Positions 35,512 through 46,869 of a DNA stretch of 64,000 nt are shown piece by piece. Within the stretch, counting starts at the first letter, position 1; every line of letters begins with the position of its first letter. A program made the position numbers and the translations under genes. The notes beneath the pieces are model-generated. The model was not told where the DNA came from and searched no databases. It was given only the letters and a program-made list of their open reading frames with translations. The DNA is from Budorcas taxicolor. Its lineage: Eukaryota > Chordata > Mammalia > Artiodactyla > Bovidae. Where the stretch lies: assembly GCF_023091745.1 (NCBI RefSeq), contig NC_068928.1, positions 10,620,001-10,684,000 of the forward strand. Direction: 5' to 3'.

Positions 35512-37311
35512 CACATAATAAGATTTATGAAATCTGTTTTCAGTAGATGACTTTCAGGCTTTTTAAAAAGTGAAGCTCCCTATTAAAAAGGCACTTAACT
35601 TATTTTCTTTGTGAGACATGCCAGCTAAAAGTTAATTTGAAAAAGAAGAAAGAGAGAGAGTAAAGAGAGCTTTCTATTTCACTGATTTGGGTAGAGTGAC
35701 TGTTTTCCTTCAAATAAAGATTCTTGAAGTGCTCTTAAGGATAATTGATGATGAGCACCCAGGCATCCAAAAGAACAGGGAGTCTCTTTTCCGTTGTTTT
35801 TGTCTCATTTTGGATGAGTAAAGAAATTATGTCAAGGGATAAAACAGCTCCTTACTTTCAGAATGTTTTTTAAAACATGATTTCTTGAACTTATGAAGGC
35901 TTACCTGTCTGTATTATTTTGTATGTTAGCTGATCTGCATAATGTTAAATATTTTCTCCTCTATGTAACCAACTAATATAATCATACCTGTTTTCTAATT
36001 TAAATGTATGTATGTGTGTCTCTGTAGTAGAAAAATAACATGTTTAAAATAATGGCACTATCATAGTCACTTGCTTTACATAAATGCAAAATTCTAAAGC
36101 CTTGAATTTAAGATAAAGGGAAACAGGACAACAAACCTTTCAAATTCAATGCTTTGTTGATCTTGTCTACACCATTTTACACAAAAAATGAATTTTTTGT
36201 AACTTTATATATTGAGGATTGCATAAATTCTGTGGTAGAAAAATGTTCCTATATTAATCTAACTTGGAAGATAGCTTTATAAAAACTTTTGTTGTTTTTA
36301 AAATAAAATTTGTATAGTTTTTGTTTTCTCTGTTTTACTTTTTCTTCACAGGTGAATACCATCTTTCACTAAAGTAGATTTGCTATGAAGATATTAAGAG
36401 CTGTAAAGAAAGACATTTTCCTGAATTTATATTTTTAACACTTGGGCTATAGTAATTAAAATTTTATAACTCATTATAATCTAATAGTATTCTTTGGTAT
36501 ATGTAAAACTCAAAACATTTCTATTAATTATGGCCAGTTTTTATTTAGTGCTTTTATGAATTACAAATTTAGTAATTTGTGAATTATGTAAGTTATTGAA
36601 AACATAGAAGTGTAATTTGTTTTAAATGTTAGTAGGAAAACTGATTTCATTATATATCCCTAAACAGTTTTTAAATCAATAAAATCAGTGTTTCACATTT
36701 AATGCAATAAATGTTAATTTTAAGAAGAAATTAAATCTTCAGTTAGAAATTTTTTTTTTAATACAAAGAACTCTTTGCTATGGTAATTCAGTTGTTTAAA
36801 AATATTAAATCTGAAACAGTTTATTTACTGAAATAGTAAGCCTAATCTGAAAAGAAGCATTGTCTTTGAAAATAAGTTGTAAAATTACAAAATTACATTG
36901 TAGAATTTAATGATTAGCTTTGAGAGTCTGTATGTTTGAACTTGAAAGTATTTGTATTAACTGCTAACGTCTTTAAAAATATATATTATTGCTTTAATTG
37001 GTTTGACTTTCTCACCGTCCTCAACAAGTAAGTAGGAGGAAGGTCTTCCCTTTTTTTTTTTTAAATTTCAGTGTTCACTGTTGTGGTAATTTGATAGAAC
37101 TGTTCAACATAATATTTTGGGTTAAAGTGGTTTTGGTGTGTTTGTTTTTTTAAGTCGGAATCCACAAATGCTTTAAACCCTATTCCTATTCTATGAAGGA
37201 ATCGTCTATCATTTATATTATGAATATTCTTTAAGATTATTGAGAAAAAATAAATAAATATAGTTTTAACATGGACATGCCAGCCAAATGTATATTTCAG
37301 TCTGGGAGATG
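32611..37311. other. Repeat-poor, AT-rich intron block
   Basis: Almost 5 kb with no ruminant SINE or LINE that I can recognise, in an intron otherwise crowded with them. The only obvious simple repeat is the (TG)18 tract at 35473-35508, with a direct duplication of ATCATTGGAAAAATGTTCCT at about 34208-34250. No open frame has a protein signature. Confidence 0.45.
35473..35508. repeat. (TG)18 microsatellite
   Basis: Uninterrupted TG dinucleotides, 18 units, long enough to be polymorphic. Confidence 0.97.
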
Positions 37312-37400
37312 ACATGGTGAAATAAGAAGAGCACTGATTTTAGAGTCTGAAGAATCTGCTCTACTTGCACCCTAGGATTACTGAAAGGCTTGAGCCTTTT
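37312..37400 (+). mobile_element. Possible MIR SINE head
   Basis: GTGAAATAAGAAGAGCACTG and TTAGAGTCTGAAGAATCTGC resemble the tRNA-like head of MIR. The rest of the element is not clear. Confidence 0.45.
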
Positions 37401-37954
37401 CAGTAAGATGTTTGTGAAAACCATTTTTATTTCTAGCACAAACTTTGCAGTATAGGACGTTATTCGTTTTGGGGGTAATGAATGCTAAGTTACTGCCACA
37501 TAACTGTTTTTTTCCATCTTATGGCTAGTGATCAGTAGAGGTGTCTTCATTTTCTGTCTTGGAAAATTCTTTGATTTCCTACCCTGATGTTAATCAGGGA
37601 GTAAGTCTTGTGAATTATTAAAGGAATGACAAAGTAGTAAACTAGCATTTCCAAAAAAAAAAATGGGTTGGTTTATGGTTGGTTTATAACATTTTGTTCA
37701 TCTCTAGATAATCCAAAGAGAACCAAAAAAATGCACTAACAGTGTCTTGGCTTATTCTTGAAATGTATTATAAGCTTATCTTTAAGGTTGTGTAGTTAAT
37801 GTTTTATGAAGATTTTATTCACATGTTTTTCAGTGCAACCTGCCGTGATTTTTTTAAATATCATCTTATTAAATGAGTCACTGCTTTCAAATTATTAGAC
37901 ATTTAATATTATAAACTGTAAAGAGCCATCTTTCCTTCTGCTACTTTTCATTAA
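37401..37954. other. Intron with no recognised feature
   Basis: Unique-looking intron. No element or gene seen. Confidence 0.5.
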
Positions 37955-38080
37955 TTTTTTTTTAGTTAATTTTTATTGGAATAAATTACACAGTTGTGTT
38001 AGGTGCTACTGCTCAGGAAAATAAATCAGGCATACATATGCATATATACCCTTCTTTTGGAGGAATTGGGAGTTTGGGAT
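37955..38080 (-). mobile_element. L1 3'-end fragment, antisense, close to the VMP1 exon
   Basis: TTTTTATTGGAATAAATTAC, ACAGTTGTGTTAGGTG and CATACATATGCATATATACC follow the reverse complement of the L1 3' tail seen elsewhere in the window. It ends only about 85 bases before the acceptor of the exon at 38165. Confidence 0.7.
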
Positions 38081-38164
38081 TGACACATATACACTATTGA
38101 AACTGTGTATAAAATAGACAACTGAGGGGATCATTAATGTTTTGATATCCTCGTTTTTATACAG

Positions 38165-38245
38165 GATTTCGCCTCCCGGGCTAAACTGGCAGTTCAAAAT
38201 CTAGTACAGAAGGTTGGATTTTTTGGAATTTTGGCCTGTGCTTCA
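38165..38245 (+). CDS. VMP1: VMP1 coding exon (about residues 239-265)
   Basis: This 81-base exon encodes 27 codons, starting DFASRAKLAVQNLVQKVGFF and ending GILACAS. It has a TTTTTATACAG acceptor and a GTAAGT donor, and both boundaries are phase 0. The first half is an amphipathic stretch continuing the loop after the acidic segment. The second half (GFFGILACAS) begins a hydrophobic membrane helix of the VTT domain that continues into the next exon. The frame is open and the exon is a multiple of three. The intron before it is 31.6 kb and the one after is 3.8 kb. Confidence 0.97.
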
Positions 38246-39147
38246 GTAAGTAAATTGTACTTAAACGGTGGATTTATATTTTGATTCAATTTGTTTTTAA
38301 AGTGTATGAATTTTTTAAAAGTTACCACTTTTAATGAGTATGTAATTTTATTAATCATTCATCTTACTCATCAAATGAGCTGTTTTCTGTTGGTTAGCTT
38401 TCTATCTTATTTACTGACTTGTAAGCATTTCATCCTGCCATGATGACTTCAAACCTAAATGGCTTGATTCAGTAAGAAAAAAGAGACAAAATCGATCCCT
38501 CCCATAAAGAATATATAATGAAGTGCATTTAAACAAATAACAATGACTTCATTCTTTTCAGAGTTGGAGATAGGTACTCCTTTTCCAAAGCCTCAGGCAT
38601 ATAGTTATAAGGAAGAATTCATATAAAACCTCCTTAAGTGACTGTAATACCTAGCTTGGTAGTTGAAACATCTGTGGCAAGATTAAGGGCATCTGTGGCC
38701 ACAGTGAACTAAGAAACTATTTGTGTCAAACTATTTGTGTCTCACACAAGAAACTTAAAAAAAAAACAAAACTTAATTTCTCAAATTGCAAATTTGTGAA
38801 ATTGACAATCCTTGTTGAGTTGATGTTTATCTTGGTCCTTTTCTAATATAATAGAAACAGTTATATTTGAAACGAAGCATTTTGATCTAAATTTTCTTTG
38901 GTAGTTTGTACATAATTCTTGATAGTTCAGTGGTAGATTTGGCCAGAATAACTAGATGCACCTAGTTAATGTGATAAAAGTTGCAACTATAAGTAAAACT
39001 CAGAAGATTATTACCTGCTGGCACATAGTTTCTTTACCCATTATGTATATGAATATGAATATATGAATATATCTGAGTACCCTCGTTCCCACCATAGCAA
39101 AGTACATACCCAAAAAGGAAAGACATTTGGTGCCAAAATTTACAGTA
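38246..39147. other. Intron with no recognised feature
   Basis: AT-rich intron directly after the exon. No named repeat before the BovB fragment at 39155. Confidence 0.5.
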
Positions 39148-39154
39148 AATCAAC

Positions 39155-39438
39155 CGTGAATATTCATCGGAAGGACTGTTGCTGAAGCCCCAATACTTTG
39201 GTCACCTCATGTGAAGAGCCGAGTCACTGGAAAAGACCCTGATGCTGGGAAAGCTTGAAGGCAAAGGGAGAAGGGAGCGGCAGAGGATGAGATGGTTAGA
39301 TAGCATCACTCACTCGATGGACGTAAATTTGAGCAAACTCCAGGCGACAGTGGAGGGCAACGCAAAGGAGCCTGGCACGCTACCTCTATGGGGTTGCAAA
39401 GAGCCAGGCATGATAGCAACCGAAGAGCAGCAGCAAGC
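39155..39438 (+). mobile_element. BovB LINE 3'-end fragment, sense
   Basis: TATTCATCGGAAGGACTG, GATGCTGGGAAAGCTTGAAG, GGCAGAGGATGAGATGGTTA and GATAGCATCACTCACTCGAT are the C-terminal coding end and tail of BovB, about 280 bases, well diverged. AATCAAC at 39148-39154 and 39439-39445 is a weak candidate target duplication. Confidence 0.88.
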
Positions 39439-39596
39439 AATCAACATTCTAGAGACAGTCTAAAATATACACATGCCTCTGGTACTGTCTTTTAACCCTG
39501 GCAGTACTTGAAATTTTCATCATCTAACTTTTCTTTTTATTGGAGAAGCTCTTTATCATAATATTGACAAATATTTGAGCAGTGTTTAGGTATGTT

Positions 39597-39725
39597 GTAG
39601 TGTGATGCAGTGAGAGGAGAACTGGTTTTGGAGTCAGGCTTACTTAGGTTCTTAAACCAGATTTTCCTCCTAGCTATGTAATTTCAGTCAGTTTACTCTC
39701 TTTGAGCCCTAGTTTTCTAATTTTG
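39597..39725 (+). mobile_element. MIR SINE, left part, split by Bov-tA
   Basis: GATGCAGTGAGAGGAGAACT, TTTTGGAGTCAGGCTTACTT and TTTGAGCCCTAGTTTTCTAA are the head and core of a sense MIR. Its continuation (TAAGTTTTAAAATAGGGCAT, 40050-40095) lies after the inserted SINE. Confidence 0.75.
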
Positions 39726-40049
39726 GGACTTCCCTGATGGCTCACTTGGTAAAGAATCCACCTGTAATGCAGGAGACCCCAGTTCAATTCCTGGGTTGGG
39801 AAGATCCTCTGGAGAAGGGATAGGCTACCCACTTCAGTATTCTTGGGCTTCCCTTGTGGCTCAGCTGGTAAAGAATCCGCCTGTAGTGAGGGAGACCTGG
39901 GCTCGATCCCAGGGGTCTTCCCCTGGGTTGGGAAAATCCGCTGGAGAAGGGAAAGTCTACCCACGCCAGTGTTCTGGCCTGAAGAATTCCATGGGCTGTA
40001 TAGTCCATGGGGTCAAAAGAGTCAGACACGACTAAGCGACTTTCACATT
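39726..40049 (+). mobile_element. Compound Bov-tA SINE
   Basis: Two tRNA-like heads are present, GGGACTTCCCTGATGGCTCA at 39725 and GGGCTTCCCTTGTGGCTCAG at 39845, followed by one BovA body ending CAGACACGACTAAGCGACTT. TTTCTAA occurs on both sides as part of the likely duplication. It looks like one compound element inserted as a unit into MIR. Confidence 0.85.
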
Positions 40050-40098
40050 TCTAAGTTTTAAAATAGGGCATCAAGACACTCATTACTGATATGAGAAT

Positions 40099-40147
40099 TT
40101 AGTCAGTTCAATCGCTCAGTCGTGTCTGACTCTTTGCGATCCCATGA
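40099..40147 (-). mobile_element. BovA/BovB 3'-end sliver, antisense
   Basis: GTCAGTTCAATCGCTCAGTC and GTGTCTGACTCTTTGCGATC are the terminal about 50 bases of BovB-type sequence in reverse orientation. Confidence 0.75.
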
Positions 40148-40319
40148 GGATTCATCAGCTTTGAATCAACCCGAGTGCTTGGACGAAGAAGTGAAAGCTG
40201 TATTTCCTTTTCTCAAGGATCCTGAAATCTAGTGAGGGAGAGGGTGCTAAGTGAAAGGTACTGTGGAAACCCAGCAGTATAGGATTAAGCTGAGAGGCCT
40301 AAACGGTGATAATGTCTTT

Positions 40320-40525
40320 AGTTTAGAAGCTAAGAGAATAGTGTGGGAGCCGTGTTGCTTGGGTGGAAAGCCTGCTGTGCCGCCACTGATAACGAACAAA
40401 TTGCTTGACCTGTCTGTCTCACTTTTCTCATCTATAAAATGGATGTCATATCATACAACATTGTTTTGGAAATTGAGTTGATGTAAAAATCCTAGAAAAG
40501 CACATAACAATTCAGTAAGAGTTAG
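40320..40525 (+). mobile_element. MIR SINE, sense
   Basis: TTGCTTGACCTGTCTGTCTC, TTTTCTCATCTATAAAATGG and AAAGCACATAACAATTCAGT match the core and 3' part of MIR in order. Confidence 0.75.
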
Positions 40526-42051
40526 CTTTCCTCATTCCTGGGGAAAATACAAGTACCTTCGATTTATTGAAGCAAAAAGTATTTGTTCTTTGGCATTCAC
40601 CTATACCTGTATCTTCCCTGCTAAAATTCCACTTTCTGTGCTGGCCAGTCTTCTTTATTTTTGACTAGGAATAGTCAATTTTTAACATAAATTGATAGAT
40701 CTGACCCTCTAGGAAATTAATATATATATTAAAGTATTAAAAATATATATACTTGATTTAAGGTGAAGTAAGTAAAGAGTAAGGTAAGGAGAAGTTTATT
40801 AATTAGTAATTTTGTTGTTAACATTTAAACTAAGATAAACAAAGCTAGCTGAGGGAAAGTCTCAAAGCTACATAATAGTTCTTTTTATTCTAATCTTCCT
40901 TTCTGTGTATTAGGTTAACAATTGAAAAAAAGTAAATAACATGCCTTTGTAATAACAAACATTGATTATTCTCTTCTGAGAGTATCCAACATACAACTTC
41001 TAATTTTTATCCACTCTGATTTGCATATCTTGTATACTTTAATTTCCATTTCAGTATGAGGTTAAGCCTGATAATAAAGGGAATCTATTAAAATTTTAAT
41101 TCATAGAGTTGTGAGAGTCATATGAGGAAATAAAAGAAATGACGGTTATAAGGATGTGGAAGTGATACAATTATTAAATGGTTGTAAGACATGAAATTAC
41201 AGAAAGCATTTAAATTTGGATAAGAAAAATTGTATTATTGAATTTGAGTATTATTAAGAAAAGAATACTTGAATTCTGAGTTAGTTATGGCATTGTTTTT
41301 AAAAAAAATACGTGACAAATATCTTTTAAACAACTGGACTTTTCCTTGGAAGTGCAAACATGAAGTTATATAAATTAATTAGCTTATAAATGGTTCCACC
41401 AACAGACACAAGGACAAGAGTCCTTCTTTGGGAGAAGAATGGATGAAGTGCTCAGAAACAGCTTGTGGTTTCTTTGCATTTTTGCATGAAATTATCTTTT
41501 CGCATTCTTGAAATGTGGGAATATTCAGGAAAAGTATTTGTTGTGAATCACTTCTTTGTCTGGGACTGAGTATTCACAACATCTGTATCTGTGCTCTGTG
41601 TTTCCACACTTGATTTTTTCCTAGAATAAATCACATGGCCCTGTGGCCTTGGACTGTCATACAGTAAAATACAAATAATTAATTTTTTAATGTTGAAAAA
41701 TGAAAGCATATCCCACCTGTAAATGTATTTGTGAATTTACAAGAATGTTTTCTATAGAGTGGAGCACTTTCTAGATAACCTTATTTCAAGCCAAAGATTT
41801 TAGGACCCTAATAACTACTGAAATAATCTTGAGGCTTTTTCTTCATTTATACCTCACTGCTGTCAAATGGTCAAGTATCTACCGAATGGGATTAAATTCC
41901 AGACAGTCTAGCACTGATCAGGGAATCCATACCTCTCTTTGCAGTGGTAGACAAGGATTAATGCATAATTCCACACACCTGTAGGTAGTAAAATTAAGCT
42001 GTTTTTGGATTCTATATGGACGTTTCATTTTACTTTTTCTTTTTTGAATAG
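40526..42051. other. Intron with no recognised feature
   Basis: AT-rich intron leading to the exon at 42052. A TATATATATTAAAGTATTAA tract lies near 40720. No repeat or gene could be named. Confidence 0.5.
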
Positions 42052-42168
42052 ATTCCAAATCCTTTGTTTGATCTGGCTGGAATAACATGTGGACACTTTC
42101 TTGTACCTTTTTGGACTTTCTTTGGTGCAACCCTGATTGGAAAAGCAATAATTAAAATGCATATCCAG
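42052..42168 (+). CDS. VMP1: VMP1 coding exon (about residues 266-304)
   Basis: This 117-base exon encodes 39 codons, starting IPNPLFDLAGITCGHFLVPF and ending ATLIGKAIIKMHIQ. The acceptor is TTTTTTGAATAG and the donor GTAATT, with phase 0 on both sides. IPNPLFDLAGITCG is the hallmark of the VTT/DedA fold, thought to form a re-entrant loop in the membrane. The following FWTFFGATLIGKA segment is a hydrophobic helix ending in a basic cytosolic patch. No stop or shift is present. This is the most diagnostic VMP1 segment in the window and separates it from TMEM41 paralogues. Confidence 0.98.
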
Positions 42169-43077
42169 GTAATTATACCCTTTGACTCCCTGCTCAATGA
42201 TGATGAACCCATTAAAAGGCACTGAAAACATATTCCCCTTGCTCTTTCCAAGACAAATTGTTAGGATTTTGAGTTCTGCTTCTTGGTGCATTGGTATTCA
42301 GACACAGAACATCACTGAAGATTACTGAACTGGGGCAGTTTTCCCTTCTTCTGTTGGAAAATTATTCCCCTCTTTCTTCCTTGTTTTATTTCTTTCCTTC
42401 TTTTTTCTTTTGTCCCTTCCTTTCTCTCTATCTTTATTTTACTTTTGCCTTCTGAAACTTTTAATCCAAGATGTTTACCAAACAAAAACTGATCATGAGC
42501 TGAGGAAGTATTCTCTTTCATTAATTCTACTTTTCTTTCACATATTCTATATATAACACTTCCTCTCAAGGCACCAGTATCCTTTACAAAATACCAGCCA
42601 GGTGTTAGTGTGGAGAATGGAGAAGAAAGTGGGTCCTGAGGAGACGAAGAGATGTGGGTTTTGGTTAGAGAAGTGAGAATCTGCTAGTCTCAACGCCACT
42701 CTTAACATAATCTTTAGGATAAGGGTGTGGGGTTGTGTGGGGTTGGAGGCAGTGTGGGTGTGCGTGTGTGCTAGAGCAGAGAAAAAGAGACCAAGGACTT
42801 AAATAAGAGGAGATGAATATATGCTTCTAAGACTTTGATATGAGTTGATAGGAGTAGTATAAAAGGCAAATCCTACTGGAATAAAATAGAGTTAACATGG
42901 AAAAGATTGTCTTAATTAATGAGGCTTGCAAGGAAGCATTCACCAGAGGAACAGTGAGTAATGTCTTCAACCCTGCTCTGATTCCATAATAACTGAAAGG
43001 ACGTCTGTCCCCCAAGTTTCTACTCACCACCTCTCTACCTCCAGTTCTTACAAGAGAGGAATAAAAAGGAAGACTTG
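42169..43077. other. Intron with pyrimidine- and G-rich tracts
   Basis: A C/T-rich tract spans about 42340-42450, and a G/T-rich tract (GGGTGTGGGGTTGTGTGGGG) lies near 42723-42742. Open frames on the reverse strand over the purine-rich complement are low-complexity artefacts. No gene. Confidence 0.5.
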
Positions 43078-43240
43078 AAGGTCAAGAATCCTCCTGTCCA
43101 TGCAGGGGGAGCAGGTTCAGTCCCCGGTCGGGGGGCAAGTAAGCCTACACACTGCAACTAGAGAGTTTCTGCACCACGATGAAGATCCCATGTGCCACAG
43201 CTAAGACCCGAGGCAGCCAAACAGATAAATAAATTATTAT
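43078..43240 (+). mobile_element. CHR-type SINE, sense
   Basis: AAGAATCCTCCTGTCCATGC, GGTTCAGTCCCCGGTCGGGG, CACTGCAACTAGAGAG and GAAGATCCCATGTGCCACAG, ending in AATAAATAAATT. The head is eroded. Confidence 0.75.
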
Positions 43241-43745
43241 TATTTTTTAAAAAAGGAAAACTTGCGCTGCTTCTGCCTGCCCAGTTTCTAATACTAGATT
43301 TTGGTGTTTAGGGTGAGTTTATTGAGCTTGTCTTCTAATCCTGCCATGATAATCACTTAAAATTTCAAGACTTTTTCTCCTTCAAGGAATATAGTTTCTC
43401 CTACTTATATTAAGTAAGTGTGTTGTTCAAGACAATGGGTTTTTAAATACTGGAATGCTAGTTATTTGGTAAAGATTTCAAATACTGTGATAGGATTTTT
43501 CTAATAATAAAATCATTTTGCTTTTTGAAGTCCTTTGAGAGTGTTAATACTTAAGAAACGATAACAGATTCTTTTCATTCCCTTTATAGTAGCAACTTCT
43601 CTAGGAATCCATAAACTTTATATATTCTGCTTTATGAATTATACTTTCTATAAAATATGGTAAAATATATTATGCTGCAAGTACCCTATAGTTATAGAGT
43701 TTTTAACATTCTCAGTGTTTTTTTCAAGTTATGATAGTAATGCTT
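43241..43745. other. Intron with no recognised feature
   Basis: Nothing nameable between the CHR SINE and the MIR pair. Confidence 0.5.
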
Positions 43746-43978
43746 AATTTTTTAATATAGTGCTTCACACTTTAAAGTACTTAATGTATGCCATCTGATT
43801 TAATTCTTATAATCCTGGGACAGAGAAATTATTACTCCCATTTTGTAATTATCAAACTTAGAGAAGGAAGTAGGCGATAGTTGCCTAAAAGAGTAAGTAA
43901 CAGCTGGAATTTGAACCTGAGTCTTTTGGCTTCAACTTCATTGTTCTTTCCACTCTTTCGCATTGCCTTACTGTAATT
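43746..43978 (-). mobile_element. MIR SINE, antisense
   Basis: TAAAGTACTTAATGTATGCC, TTACTCCCATTTTGTAATTA and CAGCTGGAATTTGAACCTGA give the reverse complement of MIR through to its head. Confidence 0.8.
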
Positions 43979-44002
43979 TATTTATATGATCACAAAAACT
44001 GA

Positions 44003-44140
44003 AATGTTTAAGGCCTGTTATTTGTCAGGACCTATGCCAAGCAGTTTGCATTGGTTATCTCAGAACAATCCTGCGATGTGGTTATTATCCACATTTCATA
44101 GACGGGAGGGCCTAGAATTCAAACCAAACTCTAAAGTCAA
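44003..44140 (-). mobile_element. MIR SINE fragment, antisense
   Basis: TTGTCAGGACCTATGCCAAG, CAATCCTGCGATGTGGTTAT and TTATCCACATTTCATAGACG match the 3' half of antisense MIR. It is a second copy close to the first. Confidence 0.75.
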
Positions 44141-44689
44141 AGCTCATTCATTCCCTGTATCTATGTGGAAGCACAGAAAGAATGCTAAATCCATCTGTGT
44201 TTCTGCAAGGAAAAAAATCTGAGTTCCTTCACTAAACTGAGAGCACGGGATATGTTTGTTGTGTTCCGTTGTATCAGACAGACGTACCTTCTACAGGCAG
44301 GCCACTTGATGTGCATCCAGATGTGGCTCAGGGCCACAAACATTTCTCACTCCTTGGGTTAGCAGTACTAGTGAGTAATATAAACATCACAAGGATTTCT
44401 GAAACAATAGGGCAGACACACTACACACAGACTTTTCTGTAACCTGATAGTAAACTCTTCTGGTCCTCTTCTCTTTTTTCCTCAGTTTAAACTTCCCTTG
44501 ATATATACTGTTACTTTTATTTATATCTTGCTATCTGTTAAACATCCCTTAAAAAGAAATCAACCCACCTAATGTTAATTAAGGGGTTCTCTTTCTACTG
44601 GACCAGTTCAATTCCTGTGCCTGTATACAGTCCCTTAGAAATATTTCCCTTCTCCTAAATGATGAAGAAAGGAAGAAGTCAACATGCTT
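44141..44689. other. Intron with no recognised feature
   Basis: Nothing nameable. Confidence 0.5.
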
Positions 44690-44890
44690 ATATAATATTT
44701 CATGTACCGTATAATTTACTTACCATGTGTATTATTTATTGCCTCTCAGCTTTCTCCCTACCACCAAATGCACACATACTGAAATATAAGCTCCGTGAGG
44801 ACAGTTTTTTGTTTCTTGGCTCTCCGAGGTATTCTAGTGCCTAGAATAGCATCTGGCATGTAGTTAGCACTCAGTAAATATTTAATATAT
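44690..44890 (+). mobile_element. L2 LINE 3' end
   Basis: AATATAAGCTCCGTGAGGAC, AGCATCTGGCATGTAGTTAG and CACTCAGTAAATATTTAATA form the L2 tail. Confidence 0.8.
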
Positions 44891-45561
44891 GATTCAGCCT
44901 ATGATTCTTCTTTCCAGAATCTGGAGGAATCTTCTTTTGCAGATGTATAGTTTCTTCTTTGTTCTCTTGGCGCCATTAGTTCCCTACACTCATATCTTTT
45001 TTTTTTTTCTACTCTACCCTTATTTTCTTTGTACACATGGTTGATTGGGCTCTCTGGGGATCCGTGCCTTTTTTTTTTTTTTGGTAGAATCCCCATTCAG
45101 ATGATTCTGAGACATATGTTCTTAAATGTTCTGAGACATTTGTTCTTAAGTGTCTTGCCCAGCACAGTGAATTTTCAAACTGTTATATATAAAAAGAAAG
45201 TCTTGTTTTGTTTTCAAGAAATGAAATTGTGCAATTATCCTGGCATTGGCTTATTTTGAATGTTAGGAAATGATGGTAGGGAAAGCACGTGGTGCAGTCA
45301 CTGACAGGCAAATCATTAGCTCTGGTTTTTAGTGAAAGATCTATAGCTCTGAGTAACTGGCTTTTAGTATGGATACTTAATTTAGTATGGATACTTAATA
45401 TATTAATGCTTTTCTCATAAATGATCTACAGTCTTATTAGCTTCATAATCTTCATAGACCATTTGTATAGGATTGTTTATAAATCATCATCCGTCTTGTA
45501 ACTGTTTGATATCTATATGTGCTTAATTTTTTCATAAGATAAGAAATATCTTTTTCACATT
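44891..45561. other. Intron with poly-T tracts
   Basis: Poly-T runs lie at about 44998-45008 and 45069-45082, and there is a local direct repeat (GTATGGATACTTAATTTA, 45367-45401). No gene. Confidence 0.5.
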
Positions 45562-45574
45562 AATAGATACCTAA

Positions 45575-45768
45575 GTGAAGTGAAAGTTGCTCAGTTGTGT
45601 CCAACTCTTTGTGACCCCTGGACTATACAGTCCATGGAATTCTCCAGGCCAGAGTCCTGGAGTGGGTAGCTGTTCCCTTCTCCAGGGGATCTTCCTAACC
45701 CAGGGATCAAACCCAGGTCTGCTACATTGCAGGAGGATTCTTTACCAGGTGAGCCACCAGCGAAACCC
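45575..45768 (-). mobile_element. Bov-tA SINE, antisense
   Basis: The reverse complement of a full Bov-tA, ending GTGAGCCACCAGCGAAACCC. It has perfect 13-base duplications, AATAGATACCTAA at 45562-45574 and 45769-45781. Confidence 0.95.
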
Positions 45769-46116
45769 AATAGATACCTAAACAAATACCGAAAAGGACT
45801 ATGAACTTATTTTTCTAGCCTTATTTCTTTCTCACATATCCATCTGTGCATCTGTCAGTGTCTTTGTTAACCCTAGGACATTGATGAAGAAAATATCATT
45901 GCCTGATTAATCTTCTACCTGAAGTAACAAGCTTTAGTCTGAATTAACCACTTTACTGAGGTGCACAGTAGATGGCTAACATGATGTTAATTTCACTTCC
46001 CTCCCATTTAGTTATATAGACTATAGTTATTATTTAATGCACAGTAACAAAGTACTGGAGAGTTTGTTTTTAGGCATTAAAAGAATTTAGAGTTACTCAT
46101 ATTAATTCAGAGAATT

Positions 46117-46333
46117 GGACTTCCCAGGTGACTCAGTGGTAGAGAATCCACCTGCCAATGCAGGAGATGTGGGTTTGATCTCTGGCTCAGGAAGATCCCC
46201 TGGAGAAGGAAATGGCAACCTACTCTAAGTAGTCCCACCTGGGAAATCCCGTGGACAGAGAGCCTGGCAGGCTACAGTTCACGGGGTAGCAAAAGAGCCA
46301 GACATCACTTAGTGACCAAACCTCAACAACAAC
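46117..46333 (+). mobile_element. Bov-tA SINE, sense
   Basis: GGACTTCCCAGGTGACTCAG, AGATCCCCTGGAGAAGGAAA and an AACAACAAC tail, between perfect 13-base duplications AATTCAGAGAATT at 46104-46116 and 46334-46346. It lies about 350 bases from the antisense copy at 45575. Confidence 0.95.
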
Positions 46334-46346
46334 AATTCAGAGAATT

Positions 46347-46868
46347 ATTATCAGTCCTTTAGCTAAATTTTAATATCATTTTCTAGAATCTCAAATTAGT
46401 CGTGCTTATGTGACCTTTTCTTTCTTTCTGTGAACTTCTGTAATACATTGTTTTTACTGCTGAGGCCTTTACAGTTTATCCTTATATGTATTATTTTTTG
46501 TACTTAATCGTCTTTATAATGTATATCGGAAAATTTGTAAATTTCTTCAGCATATTAAAGAAGTATTCTTCCCATCTTTGTGTTCCATGAAAGTCTTATT
46601 AATGCTTACATTATCCATAGTAAGTACTTTTTGTAATATTTGCCGAGTTGAAAATATTTGCTACCTGTAAGCCTAAAGGCATCTTTCTTTATGAGTTAAG
46701 TAAGGTATCAGTATCTTAATTAATGAAGAATACCTCAGTAACACCAAACAGAAAATTACCCAGATCTGATAAAGATTCCCCAAAACTTGTTGATATCTTT
46801 GCTTGTACTCTCAGCCTGAAAATCCAAGCTTATTCAGGATCTGAGAATAAAACTTTCAATGATACTTT
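46347..46868. other. Intron with no recognised feature
   Basis: Nothing nameable. Confidence 0.5.
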
Positions 46869-46869
46869 T

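Noticed and set aside
42025..42569. Lysine-rich reverse-strand frames overlapping a VMP1 exon
   Set aside because: They are the complement of the exon and of a C/T-rich intronic tract. Low-complexity artefacts.
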